Positions 51,401 through 59,866 of a stretch of 60,000 nt of DNA are shown in pieces. This DNA comes from Lingula anatina (taxonomy: Eukaryota > Brachiopoda > Lingulata > Lingulida > Lingulidae). Positions within the stretch are counted from its first letter, which is position 1; every line of letters begins with the position of its first letter. The notes beneath the pieces were generated by a model, which saw only the letters and a list, made by a program, of their open reading frames with translations, was not told the origin of the DNA and ran no database searches. The stretch lies in the NCBI RefSeq assembly GCF_001039355.2, contig NW_019776002.1, positions 626,414 to 686,413 of the forward strand, in the 5' to 3' direction. The translations under genes were made by a program, and so were the position numbers.

Positions 51401-54087
51401 TTCCACGTGCCCAGCAGTCGAGAGGTGAGATGGCGCGTCATGCTGCCTCTCAGCCTGACCTTAACACCAGGGATAACAGAGACTATGTGAATGATGTAAG
51501 AGATAGGAACAACTATGAGAACTTCCAGCAGCCCTATGCAGACCACATGCGTAATGAGCGCCATGAGAGGCCACAGTATCAAGAGATTCAGAAATATCAG
51601 CAACCACAGCACCCACGAGATTATGGCAACAGACCAGGGCCGCAGGAAATGAACTATCCACCAATGAGAGAACAACAAGCCAACCAACAGAATCAAATGC
51701 GCAATGATAGACCGAGGTCAGACATTTATGCTCAAGATAGGTTGGATGTCAATCAGAACAGACCACGGTCAGATTTTATTGATCCTAACAAAGTCCCTAA
51801 CTGGCAGCGCGACCATGGACCACCATCTTCTAGCTACAGTCAGCAAGATATACCCCGCTCTCCAGCTCATAATCAGCAAATGCAGCCTCATTTCTACCAG
51901 AACACACAGCCGCGAGAGCGCAGTCTCACCCCGCCTTACGACCAGATGAGGCGTCCAGCAGAAATGCAGCAGCAGATGAGACGTGAGACCCCCGCGGTGG
52001 CCCCTAAACCCTCTGTGGCCCCCAAGCCCAGGGACAGGGTGGCCCCCCAGGAGGTGCCCAGAATGCAGGTAGATAACAGGAAAACACAGCCTAATTTCTT
52101 TGATCCCAGACAGGCCCCACGCGAGCCAGCGTACGGCCATGGTGGCCCTAGTTACCCCTCTCCACCTCAGCCACAGCAACAACAGCCTCAGCCTCCTGGC
52201 ATGAGACCCCAGCAGAGCCACTCAGCCACTGAGACTGTCACTCTGCAGCCAGACAGATACTTGCCACCTCATGTTCAGCAGGAACTGATGAGGAGAAGGA
52301 ATGAATCTCCAGAATTGCCTCCACCCCCACCAGAGATTGCAGCAGACCTGCCTCCACCTCCAGAAGAGTTACGCTACCACGATGATCTGCCTCCGCCTCC
52401 CATGCCAGACCCCTATGAACACCACCACCCCCGGGGTCCCCAGCCTGGCCCTGCCAGTCCACCAGGGGGACATGATGACCGCTATCGCAGGGAACCAGAC
52501 ATGAGGCGTGGACCTCCCCATGATATGCCTCGCCAGCAGGGGGAGCCACCAAGAGGACCTGGAGGGTATCCGCCCCAGAGTCACCCCTCACCACAGCAGT
52601 ATGGCAGATATCCACCAGATGGTAGACAGAAGTCCCCTGGGGAGCCCCGCCCCTTTCATCCCCAGGGGCACCCCCAGCACAGGCCCCATGAATCTCAGCA
52701 ACCACAACCCCAGGATATGAGGCGCCCCAGGGCTGGCAGCGAGAGGGAGGAGGGCAGGCAGTGGCAGAAGGACATAGAATATGTGGAGAATGCTTCACAA
52801 AAGAGATGGCAGAATCAAAAGCTTTACCAGCAACAGGTACAACCACAACAAGCCCCGTCACAGCAGAGGCCTCCCCACCCTCAGCAACAACAGCACCCTT
52901 CTTATTCCCAGTCCCGCCTCATGGGGGTAAAGAACGAACCAGTCCAGGATGCCCCATCCTCGCCTTCACCCTGGGAGAAGGATGAGAAGGAAAAGGTGCG
53001 AAAACGCCAACAGCAGGAAGTGGGTCGGTACCGAGATCAGCTGATAGAGGAGCTGCAGTCCAAGCCGAGCCTGAGCCCAGAGGAGCAGGAGCGACTGAGA
53101 AGATTACGTCTGGAGCAGGAGTTCCAGCGACGTGTGGAGGAGATGGAGGGAAAAGATGACGATGATGAAGATACAGATATGACAGATAAAGCAAGAGTAA
53201 GTCTGGGATATACTACTCCTTTTTGACTTTCAATAAAAATAATTAATTTTAATATCTTTTTTATCTTTTTGTGGTACTTAGAGAGCATATTTAAATTTAA
53301 AACATTTCTGTGCTCAATGAAGTTATTGTTATTAATTATTATTATTACAATAATAAATCTTGTTTTATAGCTGAATGTACAGGGATTAGAGAGAGATCTC
53401 TATTAATATCTTTATTAATTTCTTTATGTGTGTATGAAGATTTTCTGGCTGAGATATGATTGAGCTATTTGCCTAAGTGTTAAATGTTTATAGGGCTTCT
53501 AAAAATTTGAGTGTTTACTTATATGTTGCAGGGTCGGCAGGCCATGCTGCGGATGATGCAGGAGAATTTGAACACGTCGAAGCAGCGCATGCAAGACAAA
53601 GATCAGGAGATCATGCGACAGCAGCAACAGGCAGAGGCAGAGAGACAGGAAAGGTGAGGAGGAGTTAATCAGCTGACTAGGTTAGGTTAATATAGACAAG
53701 ATTAAGGGCTTCATTCATAGTGAGTGGCTCAGTAGGTGAAGTGTTCTTCTAAAATATTAGCATGTGACAAAATAATGTATAAGTGCATCTCATATGTGTT
53801 TTGGCATCATGAAGGACATAGCTATGATTTTGGCAAGTGAACCGCATGGGGAAATTGCCTCTTCTCTGGGACTGGGCTAAATGATGTGTATATTAAGATA
53901 TTGCCATGTTTTAATTAAGACCTTACATGAACCGACCTGGCCCCGCTCAGGACCCTAGGTATGTATGGCTGGCTACAGGCTAGGAACGACTACGCTCTCT
54001 CACTCTCTCTAATATTTCCATGTACTGTAGCCTGACAACAGCATGGGTAGCATTAATATTTCATCTAGACAGGATTAACCATACTTC

Positions 54088-54134
<47 letters not shown>

Positions 54135-57100
54135 ACTTCGGGTGTGCTTATAGGTGAATGCGCAAAATTATATATATGTGTGTGTGTTATGTATAGATCT
54201 ATTACGTATTTGATAAACATCTAGATGTGGTGTCTGAATGACTTATGGTTCTGAATTTATTATACATTATGTATATCTTATATATATATCTGTACTGACT
54301 TAGTTTTGTTATGTCTCCTTTCTTTTAATATGTAGTCTGTTAAAATATCTACGTTCCACATAACATATCTTCTTATTACTCTTGTGTTAACAGATTATTT
54401 GTGTTGTTGAGTGGCACTGTAGATGTCAGTTATGTGGCATGTGATATAAACATGACATGGTCAGTGCAGCAGGTGTTGGAAGTTGTTTTATTATTGCATA
54501 TTATGGAGAAGGGAAAGGAAATTACATTAACGGTGGTTACTATTCCAAGTAAAATGCTGATCAGTAATTTCTGTTAAATTTATTTTTGACGTGAGATCAT
54601 GCCTCAAGAAATGTGCTTGAAATATCAACTAGAAGCTTTCTGTAACCTTGTTCATCTTCTGTATTTTAACATGTAAAAGTGTGCCCTGCCCCAGCATAAT
54701 GAATGTTGGAAGGTCAAGGTTGCGTAGTACACAAAGGTTCTTTTCATTAAAAATGTCTTATGTAAACTCTGGTTTTCAGGCAAGATCGCATGTTGCAGAG
54801 GTTTGAACAGGAGCGTAATGAGCAGAAAGAGAGGGCAGCACGCCAGCAGGAGAAGAGAGAGAGAGAACATGAAGAATATTTACAGAAACAAAAGGTCAGT
54901 TAAGAGTTGAAGATCTTGAAGTAGAGACCTGTTTCTTCCTTCAAGCATGAGTTGATTTCAAGCATGGATTATTATAGGATTTAATTTACAATCATTATAG
55001 GTCACAATTCGTGTTTTCATTTCTCCCCATTATGAGCTCCATAAATCAGCTTTTGAAGTTAGTGTACTGATTAAAATAATTTTCAGCATGAATAGATATA
55101 TCAAGTTATCAAGGGAGCTAACCTGTGTGACAGTTGCCTTGTGGTGGGTGCCTTATTTCATGTCTGGTCCATTTTCCCAAAACCAGTGAAAACTGGCCGT
55201 AAACCACAAGAGTCCTAGTCCACCATAGCTTGTCACACTGGTTTAGCTTCCAGTTAGCCGATTAATTTACTGACACTGAATTATGCATGTTGTTACAAAC
55301 TTTGTTGATTGTTCACATGTTGTTGACTGACATTTTCTTCAGGCGGAGGAGGTTGCCCGAGAGCGCGAGCGTTTGCAAGCAGAACAGGTATACCAGCACG
55401 TACCTCCTGTGTTGAGTGTAGTGGTGATGGGGAGTTGAGGTGTAGTTAGCAGCACTTAGCTCTTTTGCTGTGAAATCATCTAGTATATCTTGAAATATAT
55501 AGCTAGATCATGAACTCTTCATTCATGCCAAATTCTATTTAGATTCTTTTTCAATCTAGCACATAACTACAGTAATTTTTGCACACATTTGAAAGCATGG
55601 TGCTGCTAGCAAGTCCTAAAATTACTAATTTTCAAAATTTCATTTTACTAACAGGACTAAGGCATCGGCTGTTCTTGGCTGACCGACTGTACATTTTATT
55701 CCTTCAGTATGCATTTTGTCTTTTTGTGACTCGTCTGCAAGCACTCGTAATGGTTCTTTCTGAAACATGGGTATCTAAAGAAATATCTTTTCATTTATAT
55801 TTGGCTGTGTCCTCTCAGTATCTCTTGCACACACATAATTGATAAAGAGCTAGAGAAACATGAAAAATTGACACAGGTTTTTGAAGTCATGACTATCTAA
55901 GATAGGAGTTAATTATTTTCTTTTTCATTTTTTGTGAGGTTTGCTGTCTGCTTATCAATATCTTATTAGACATATATGATTATGGTGTATCTCACTTTAG
56001 CACTTTTGCTGTACTGGTAATTTCTGAGATATTGGAAAATTTGTATGGGCTGAAGGAAATTTTTTTATGGTCAGAAATCATTTCCTGTCCTCATTTTTGA
56101 AAACGACCTCTAAGAAATTCCCTGCAGTAAGTTCCATGAAAATAATCAAAGTTTGAGTCTAAGTAAGGAGTGTGTCAAGGAAGGGCTCACTTCTCAAAGT
56201 TTTCATTGACAAATTTTTCTTTTTGCTATGTGTTGTGCATACTGTGCATTTGTTAGCAGGGAATAATCTGAAGTAGTCATGTAATAAGGTCTCTTGCCAT
56301 TACTTCCAGGAGTTGCGAGAGCGGCAGAGGCGCGAGGCAGCCGAGCACAGAAGAATGTTGTTGGAAGAAGAGGAACGACTGAAAAGAAAACGGGAGGAGG
56401 AAGTTCGTCAAAAACGTGAACAGGTAATACCAAATATCCACATTTCTTCATTTCTGAATCAGTGAAACATAAGATAGCATAACCACAAGAAGATCAGTTT
56501 TCAAATCTAATATAATAAATGCTGAAAAGAGATGCCTGTTAAATATTAAGGTGTCCTAATGATTAAATCATATACAAATGGCAGGCTGCTAAATAAAAAA
56601 TATAGTATTGATTGGTGACTGATGTAATGGCTCTGATTTGTTGTATCTTTCTGCTGCATTCCTAGGAGTTATTAGAGGTAAGACTGCTGCAATTGTGAAA
56701 TGTGTTTGTTGTTACATGTAGGTTTAAGAGTAGTAGGGAAGTTAAGTTAATATTTTATAATGCACAATTACCTAAGTGCCTAAAAGGAGCAAAAGCAATC
56801 CTGATGTGTTGTGAAATTATGATGTTTCAATTGATTCCAATTTCAAGTAGTACAGATTTTTTTATTAAGTCACGATTTTTTTATGTTTTAGGAACGGCGT
56901 CAAATGCAAGAATTACAAGAAGCAAGGGATGCTGAAGAACGTAGAATACGTGAAGAAAATCGCAGACGAGATGAAGAAATGGAGCATCAACGCAGAATGA
57001 TGCAGCAACTTCAAAGGGAACAACAGATGCAGGATGAATATCGCCAAACTGACCCATATGGTAACTACCCCTACGAAGCTGGATATTCCAACTACCCGCC

Positions 57101-57713
57101 CCCTGGTGAGCAGGACAAGTCGGCCACCCTGCCACCTCCCAACCATATGCCCAGTGGTAGCGTACCCCCACCACCAGAAAGGAAATCTTCGTATGAATAT
57201 CTAAACCAGTATCAACGTGTACAGCCTAACCTGAACAGTTCTGCCATGAGGGGTGGCTCAGACACAGCAGGTCCTACCAAGAAAACCGTGTCATTTGATA
57301 CAAAGCCAGCGACTGAGATGACATATAATAATGTGGATCATGATCAGTCCCCAGCCTCTCCCCCAGGAAACTTTCCTCCTAATGGTGGGTTTGAAACACC
57401 CAATGGGCCCTCCACTGCTAATGGAGACGGTCCCGAGACTCCTAACTATGCCAATTTGCCTAGTCAAACCTTCACGACAGGGTCCACCCCTGGGGTGATA
57501 GGGGCTCAGGAGGTGTACCGGGACCCACGCGCTCGGATTGAAGCCACACGCGCAGCTTCTCTGAATAAGAAATCAGGACCTGAAAGAATGTCGTTTAGGG
57601 ACAAAATGAAAATGTTTGCAGCAGAGGCGGGAGAACTGACCCCACAGGAGAGGACAAAAAGTTCTCGGGCTCAGAAGGAAATCGAGAGGACAATGGTGAG
57701 CCCTCAACACTGA
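14087..57713 (+). CDS. AFDN: Afadin (canoe/AF-6), complete multi-exon gene
   Basis: Afadin is a cytoplasmic scaffold at adherens junctions: it binds Rap1/Ras GTPases, nectin tails (PDZ) and F-actin. Exons: 14087-14191, 19134-19326, 23491-23603, 26288-26606, 26792-26949, 30393-30519, 30718-30864, 31356-31456, 31671-31871, 32139-32293, 32546-32613, 32943-33148, 33395-33638, (cassette 34469-34519), 34873-35138, 35298-35640, 37117-37205, 40600-40731, 46523-46588, 47153-47226, 49008-49126, 49803-50006, 50391-50813, 51188-53196, 53532-53653, 54780-54894, 55343-55387, 56310-56423, 56666-56677 (microexon), 56892-57713. All phases agree and sum to 2363 residues without the cassette, against about 1800 in human; the excess is in the disordered middle. 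The start ATG is followed by EEERLRLHEQIKEWNANRLD, matching the vertebrate N-terminus. Confidence 0.97.
17138..17351 (+). mobile_element. MITE-like element family A, copy 1
   Basis: The 214-base element has imperfect terminal inverted repeats (ACCCCATTCTCATAGATTAG at left; complement of TGAGAACAGAG at right) and is flanked by CTAG on both sides, a possible target duplication. The conserved core includes TTCACGCTAAAT, GTTAATTACC and GTAATCTAGTGAGACTCCCC. No open frame. It is non-autonomous and related to 18561-18773 and 49508-49722. Confidence 0.8.
18561..18773 (-). mobile_element. MITE-like element family A, copy 2 (inverted)
   Basis: 213 bases, in opposite orientation to copy 1. The ends ACCCCATTCCCACAGATTTT and the complement of AAATCTATGGGAATGCAGT form terminal inverted repeats; CTTAG flanks both sides. 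Together with copy 1 it could form a long-range hairpin in AFDN intron 1 RNA. Confidence 0.82.
19134..23603 (+). CDS. AFDN: AFDN exons 2-3, first Ras-associating domain (RA1)
   Basis: Exons 19134-19326 and 23491-23603 encode residues 36-137. They contain FHGVMRFFFQD, TKCIRVSSSATTRDV and KFRPDMRMLSLPKYMLYEV, then KPLLVQLNWGKDDREGRF: the ubiquitin-fold RA1 domain that binds GTP-loaded Rap1 and Ras in afadin. Basic residues on the second strand (KCIR) fit the GTPase-facing edge. The intron between them is 4.2 kb and carries a DNA transposon ending 51 bases before exon 3. Confidence 0.95.
22676..22735. repeat. (TA)30 microsatellite
   Basis: About 30 TA units in AFDN intron 2, open in several frames as Ile-Tyr repeats, which are not coding. 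Confidence 0.97.
22891..23439. mobile_element. Non-autonomous DNA transposon, 549 bp, family B
   Basis: CCCCATTCACACTA at 22891-22904 is exactly repeated in inverse as TAGTGTGAATGGGG at 23426-23439, with TA on each side (22889-22890 and 23440-23441), a TA target duplication as in Tc1/mariner-type elements. The interior contains further partly inverted pieces with GCGAAT and AATTCG motifs. No transposase frame. It ends 51 bases before AFDN exon 3. Confidence 0.85.
23604..26287 (+). other. AFDN: AFDN intron 3
   Basis: 2.7 kb without recognised genes; it has a C-run at 25598-25609. Nothing else was identified. Confidence 0.8.
26288..26606 (+). CDS. AFDN: AFDN exon 4, lysine/glutamate-rich linker
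   Basis: The exon encodes residues 138-244. The first half is a highly charged Lys/Glu stretch, with a serine-bearing SFIRKLSKREKK segment as in vertebrate afadin. Next comes the conserved LPETSFTRSISNPEAVMRRR motif, a likely site for basophilic kinases (RSIS). It ends just before RA2. Confidence 0.93.
26792..30864 (+). CDS. AFDN: AFDN exons 5-7, second Ras-associating domain (RA2)
   Basis: Exons 26792-26949, 30393-30519 and 30718-30864 encode residues 244-387. GGTLKIYGESL, PYKTLLLSTADTAYYVV and GLDKENPEDYCLVKV define RA2; EEILDDDECPLAIL closes it. Exon 7 adds a basic KKKPDGYKHIVKRQRKGKRQ loop and ERLPYLVPLN, leading to the FHA domain. Confidence 0.94.
26950..30392 (+). other. AFDN: AFDN intron 5
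   Basis: 3.4 kb without recognised genes. A degenerate family A element lies at 30120-30285 near the 3' end. Confidence 0.8.
30120..30285 (-). mobile_element. Degenerate family A element
   Basis: CGATCTATCTCCAAGGGGA, GATGTCTGTC and GGGGGTAATTAATTA follow the same order as the core of copy 2. The ends are not clear. It is an old copy in the intron before AFDN exon 6, about 110 bases from the acceptor. Confidence 0.5.
31356..31871 (+). CDS. AFDN: AFDN exons 8-9, FHA domain
   Basis: Exons 31356-31456 and 31671-31871 encode residues 388-488. YRLQLNVTEVGSER, then LFGPTIQPRHCVI, GVVTVTPTSREAECYVGGQR and VRFGRHHAFRFCDP follow the forkhead-associated beta-sandwich. As in other afadins the phosphothreonine-pocket residues are not all canonical. 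Confidence 0.93.
32139..32613 (+). CDS. AFDN: AFDN exons 10-11, FHA-DIL linker
   Basis: Exons 32139-32293 and 32546-32613 encode residues 489-562. The linker includes MKRQMHSEPALR (candidate kinase or 14-3-3 site) and NNFETTFDVDGH, comparable to ETTFDLGGDIH in vertebrates. It ends in LPATLEFREEGEDAF, the lead into the DIL domain. Confidence 0.9.
32943..37205 (+). CDS. AFDN: AFDN exons 12-17, DIL (dilute) domain
   Basis: Constitutive exons 32943-33148, 33395-33638, 34873-35138, 35298-35640 and 37117-37205 encode residues 563-945. Near-invariant blocks: FKLSPTYSLYMATRYR, LAFWMANASELLHF, SLLRRCRVNAALTIQLFSQL, EAWAEKQGLELAADCHL, VAVAENTADELTRSDGR and LNLPFLLPEDGYSCDV. The DIL fold is alpha-helical and shared with class V myosin tails; in afadin it has been linked to partner binding such as ADIP. 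The 51-base cassette would insert after residue 712 in an acidic loop. Confidence 0.95.
34469..34519 (+). CDS. AFDN: AFDN candidate cassette exon (51 bp, 17 codons)
   Basis: TTTGTAG precedes and GTAACT follows a 51-base open segment in the intron between exons 13 and 15. Entry and exit are both phase 1, so inclusion or skipping keeps the frame. It would add 17 mostly charged residues (DNADVDERGQSRQSRGL) directly after the acidic DDDEEEDNVFT stretch in the DIL domain. Supported by splice motifs and phase only. Confidence 0.55.
   Translation: MTLMLMKGDNHVRVEA
37206..40599 (+). other. AFDN: AFDN intron between exons 37117-37205 and 40600-40731
   Basis: 3.4 kb holding a run of 19 G (37232-37250), just after the donor, and a 54 bp minisatellite (38517-38775). 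No coding segment was recognised. Confidence 0.8.
38517..38775. repeat. Minisatellite, 54 bp unit, nearly five copies
   Basis: Units start at 38517, 38571, 38625, 38679 and 38733 (last one partial), with only a few base changes; each contains GTCCAGACTAGGTGCACCC. Because 54 is divisible by three, open frames run through on both strands, but they lack homology and sit in mid-intron. Confidence 0.92.
40600..49126 (+). CDS. AFDN: AFDN exons 18-21, PDZ domain
   Basis: Exons 40600-40731, 46523-46588, 47153-47226 and 49008-49126 encode residues 946-1075. The carboxylate-binding loop is SMGLSIVAAK, followed by DRGIYVKSVVTGGAA, LQAGDQLLEVDGKSLVGL and AAELMTKTGHTVTLRVAKQ. This PDZ binds nectin C-termini. 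The post-domain GAIYHGLATLLSQPSPVMQR is also conserved. Introns split the domain at three points; two are over 1.7 kb. Confidence 0.95.
40732..46522 (+). other. AFDN: AFDN largest intron, inside the PDZ coding region
   Basis: 5.8 kb between the first and second PDZ exons. It holds an (AG)n microsatellite at 45428-45461. No genes or clear mobile elements were seen. Confidence 0.8.
45428..45461. repeat. (AG)17 microsatellite
   Basis: A pure AG dinucleotide tract in the PDZ intron of AFDN. Confidence 0.97.
46918..47140. repeat. Degenerate two-unit tandem repeat (about 115 bp)
   Basis: AATATTTGCAACAGCACCTG followed by CGCTGTTTGCT recurs as AATATTTGCACCAACATCTG followed by TGCTGTTTGCT about 115 bases later. 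Both are followed by T-rich sequence and an AAGCAGTTRTWA motif. The second unit ends just before the acceptor of exon 47153-47226. Confidence 0.6.
47227..49007 (+). other. AFDN: AFDN intron before the last PDZ exon
   Basis: 1.8 kb; it contains a weak series of about 65-base units at 47595-47745 with GTTAAAGGTAACTGTGA-like cores, too decayed to define well. Nothing else was seen. Confidence 0.6.
49508..49722 (+). mobile_element. MITE-like element family A, copy 3
   Basis: About 215 bases in the intron before AFDN exon 22, same orientation as copy 1. The right end TCTATGGAAATGGGGT is well kept; the left end is eroded. The core (TTCACGCTAAATTG, GTTAATTACCCCC, CAGTAATCTAGTGAGACTCC) is nearly identical. 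The right end lies 80 bases from the exon 22 acceptor. Confidence 0.8.
49737..49767. repeat. Poly(A)/poly(T) inverted tract
   Basis: A run of about 18 A is followed by G and 11 T, some 36 bases before the exon 22 acceptor. The T run may act as its polypyrimidine tract. Both runs together can form a small hairpin. Confidence 0.8.
49803..50813 (+). CDS. AFDN: AFDN exons 22-23, disordered region with a repeated helix motif
   Basis: Exons 49803-50006 and 50391-50813 encode residues 1076-1284. Exon 22 has GGGKPRPVSEGRFDMN, like the vertebrate sequence after the PDZ. Exon 23 starts KRTRSLSVPDYFELTSARR and carries two copies of a 23-residue charged motif (1171-1193 and 1243-1265), separated by a basic serine-rich spacer with PVRRHSIHSGS. 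I know no counterpart in human afadin. Confidence 0.85.
51188..53196 (+). CDS. AFDN: AFDN exon 24, very long Pro/Gln/Arg-rich exon
   Basis: A single 2009-base exon encodes residues 1285-1954. Most is low complexity, rich in Pro, Gln, Arg, Asp and Asn and clearly disordered. PKPSVAPKPRD (SH3-type) is followed by an LPPPPPE, DLPPPPEEL, DDLPPPPMP cluster at 52315-52420 that fits EVH1 (Ena/VASP) or profilin binding. The last 75 codons (52963-53196), with SPWEKDEKEKVRKRQQQE and EELQSKPSLSPEEQERLRRL, match the conserved block before the vertebrate coiled coil and end in an acidic DDDDEDTD run. Confidence 0.93.
53532..56677 (+). CDS. AFDN: AFDN exons 25-29, charged coiled coil
   Basis: Exons 53532-53653, 54780-54894, 55343-55387, 56310-56423 and 56666-56677 encode residues 1955-2090, almost entirely Glu, Arg, Gln and Lys in a long single-helix or coiled-coil pattern, as in the vertebrate region with RREAEERRRQEEE-like repeats. 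From exon 26 on, all exon borders are phase 0, so single exons can be skipped without a frame change. Confidence 0.88.
54092..54132. repeat. (AT)20 microsatellite
   Basis: A TA tract in the intron between AFDN exons 53532-53653 and 54780-54894. Confidence 0.95.
56666..56677 (+). CDS. AFDN: AFDN candidate 12 bp microexon (ELLE)
   Basis: GCATTCCTAG precedes GAGTTATTAGAG, followed by GTAAGACT: a complete acceptor, four codons and a strong donor. It is phase 0 on both sides and lies in the middle of the coiled coil between exons 56310-56423 and 56892-57713. Inclusion would add four helix-compatible residues (about half a heptad) and shift the coil register. Predicted from sequence only. Confidence 0.6.
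56892..57713 (+). CDS. AFDN: AFDN last coding exon
   Basis: The exon encodes residues 2091-2363: the end of the coiled coil (to about 57050), a Pro/Gly/Asn-rich stretch with PTKKTVSFDTK, then MSFRDKMKMFAAEAGE and SSRAQKEIERTM. The last two correspond to vertebrate LTFKERQRLFSQG and SRKLTELENEL near the C-terminus. The stop TGA is at 57711-57713. A possible donor (AATG/GTGAGC) at 57694-57695 would allow an alternative C-terminus. Confidence 0.93.
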   Translation, partial: ERRQMQELQEARDAEERRIREENRRRDEEMEHQRRMMQQLQREQQMQDEYRQTDPYGNYPYEAGYSNYPPPGEQDKSATLPPPNHMPSGSVPPPPERKSSYEYLNQYQRVQPNLNSSAMRGGSDTAGPTKKTVSFDTKPATEMTYNNVDHDQSPASPPGNFPPNGGFETPNGPSTANGDGPETPNYANLPSQTFTTGSTPGVIGAQEVYRDPRARIEATRAASLNKKSGPERMSFRDKMKMFAAEAGELTPQERTKSSRAQKEIERTMVSPQH

Positions 57714-58679
57714 AGAACTGGGCTGGTGTGTTTTAGATTTGAGAAAGTTTTGACTGCTTCCAAGACATCAGGAGCTAACAGTGACATAAGGTTAATTGGG
57801 CCAGGGGAGTGTACAGGACTTAATGGGGGTGGGGTGGGGTGGGGGTTTAAGGCAGAGGCGGTTCATACATTGAACATGATGACATTGTTATCAAGGAAAT
57901 TGTGACAGAAGCATGGGTTTGAACTAGTAGGACATGGTGGTATTCATACATGGATTGGAAGCATTCATTGTATATAGCATCCAATTTTAAACAAATTATT
58001 TTACTGCACTTAAAAACTTGGAGGTCACTTGGACAGCAGAGGTTGTCACTGTACAGACTTCACATACACATTTAAATGTATAGAGTTCTTACCATATTAT
58101 GTACAGGCTCAGTAGCTTGCTTGAAATATGAAAATTACTGACTTACAAGTACTCTTGCAATGGGTTGGCAAGATGAATTGTTGCCTAGGTTACCCTCATT
58201 ATTGCCATTGATTGGTCAACATTAGATGACTGTAAATATATAAGTTGGTTGCAACAAGGTGAGATTTATATTGATCGTTGATACCCAGAAAATACAAGTA
58301 TTGCTTAGAGTGTTGTGAACTGGTCACTCACTATCATTAGGTGCTTTTAGTCTGCTGCAGGTTGATCTTTGACCAGAACTTGGGAATGATGTTCAACATT
58401 TTTCAAAGTTTGTTCTCTTCTGTTTTTGATGTGATAACACACAAGTGAACCTTAGCAGTCACCGAGGAGACGAGTTTAAATCCTCCTTTATTTTTTTCTT
58501 CTTAATTGGACCTTATTTTATTGTTAATGATCATCTTTATATAAGAAAAGCTGCAGTGGGAAATTTATGGGGGCTGTTCTTACAAATTATGAGACAAATG
58601 CAGATTGTATATTATATTCAATGTGAAGTAGATTTTTATATTTGCATATAATTGAAGTTATCTGCTGCCTGTGATTTCA

Positions 58680-58812
58680 TCGCATTGCCTTCAGTCCGTT
58701 GACAGTATGCAGATTATCTCATTCTTAACTAGGGTCCAGTCTGTATCTAAACGTCCATCTTTGTATATGCAACTAATTAGCTTGTCTTGGCAATTTGCTC
58801 ACCCAGATCCGA
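58680..58812. repeat. Direct repeat, copy 1 (partner 59868-60000)
   Basis: A 133-base segment of the AFDN 3' UTR is repeated immediately after the N at 59867, running to the window edge. Near identity and position suggest an allelic or overlapping contig. Confidence 0.9.
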
Positions 58813-59081
58813 TGTGGTTCATCTGCCTGATAGGGAAGGGGACTTTTGTACATGCCTTTACCTTTTATTCCACTTTGAATGGTATATTTTTGTATTTTGG
58901 AGGTATGGCTTATATTATACAAACCAGATTATGTGACATGAAAGCATGGGCGTATTAGAATAGCTGTTTAAAAGTTTGAAACCCTCCCTAATCATGCTTC
59001 TGATTATATCTATTATTACTTTCAACTATTATTAACTTAAATGCATATCACAAAGCATTTAACTGTAATCTATCCAGCAAT

Positions 59082-59087
59082 AATAAA
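59082..59087 (+). terminator. AFDN polyadenylation signal AATAAA
   Basis: This is a canonical hexamer about 1.37 kb after the AFDN stop and about 190 bases from the opposite-strand signal of the neighbouring gene. Confidence 0.5.
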
Positions 59088-59270
59088 TATTCTACATGAT
59101 CAAATTGCCTCCATTCTTTTGTCTGAAACAACTGCAAAATTATCAGAATATGGGTGTACTTGCTTACTTAAATCATGGGAATTGGTGTCCTGATGCCAAA
59201 TATCGAAATATTTTTTTTGTGTTTAATTTGTTGCAAAGAACAGGTAAACGTAATAGAATGTCACATTAAA

Positions 59271-59276
59271 TTTATT
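59271..59276 (-). terminator. Polyadenylation signal of the minus-strand neighbour
   Basis: AATAAA on the minus strand, about 150 bases after the predicted stop of the last exon at 59427-59612. Confidence 0.45.
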
Positions 59277-59426
59277 CCAACATATTGGCATGATAACCTG
59301 TGACAATAACGGCACGTTTCTGATATTTCCTGACATACATATTGAAGTTTTTAATGGTCCTAGCTTTCACCTGTTTCAACAATCCTCCAGAACACCAGTC
59401 TACTGATGCGTACGAACACTTTCCTT

Positions 59427-59612
59427 TTAAACCCATTCCCCCCAAGTTTGGCACAATAATGATTGCATTTTGGTTCTGGCCTTCAAATGGCAAAGATCCT
59501 GCTCTGTCATTAGGTGGTAGTGGACAACTTTAGGGCGTGGCAGTTCCCGTGAGATCTCCAACTCCATCAGTCCTGACATCTCAATCAATGCTAGCTGACA
59601 GTTCTTGATACC
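59427..59612 (-). CDS. Last coding exon of an unidentified gene (3' partial)
   Basis: On the minus strand an acceptor (TTTGTAG) at 59614-59613 opens a 61-codon segment starting GIKNCQLALIEMSGLMELEI and ending in a stop. The other two frames from this acceptor hit stops within 12 codons, so only this frame works. An AATAAA (minus) is at 59276-59271. The gene is tail-to-tail with AFDN; its other exons lie beyond the N at 59867. I do not recognise the family. The second half (after HLMTEQDL) looks less like conserved protein. Confidence 0.5.
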   Translation of the reverse strand, partial: GIKNCQLALIEMSGLMELEISRELPRPKVVHYHLMTEQDLCHLKARTKMQSLLCQTWGEWV

Positions 59613-59866
59613 CTACAAACAGTAAATGAAACTTGGATGACAATTTTCACAACAAAGAAAAGCAAGCCCCTTTTCATATACGTGGTACAGTTATCTGTAA
59701 CTAAGGAGTTAAAGGACAATGTTCATGTAAAAATCCATTTCTCGAATTTTGAAGATACAGCACTCAATCTATACACTAGAGGTACGTTTTAATCGATCCC
59801 CGCCATTTAAAAATCATAAAAACAATCTATTAGTAGAAAAAAAGCGTTTTAGTAAACCTCACCTCA

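Larger units (their letters stand above)
57714..59100 (+). other. AFDN: AFDN 3' untranslated region
   Basis: No coding potential was seen after the stop. The first convincing polyadenylation signal is AATAAA at 59082-59087, giving a 3' UTR of about 1.4 kb. The start has a G-rich run (57826-57846). The actual cleavage site is unknown. Confidence 0.6.

Noticed and set aside
52238-52861. 207-codon open frame on the minus strand
   Set aside because: It is the antisense shadow of GC-rich AFDN exon 24, with no recognisable protein features. Minus-strand frames at 51769-52221 and 35256-35705 are the same kind of shadow.
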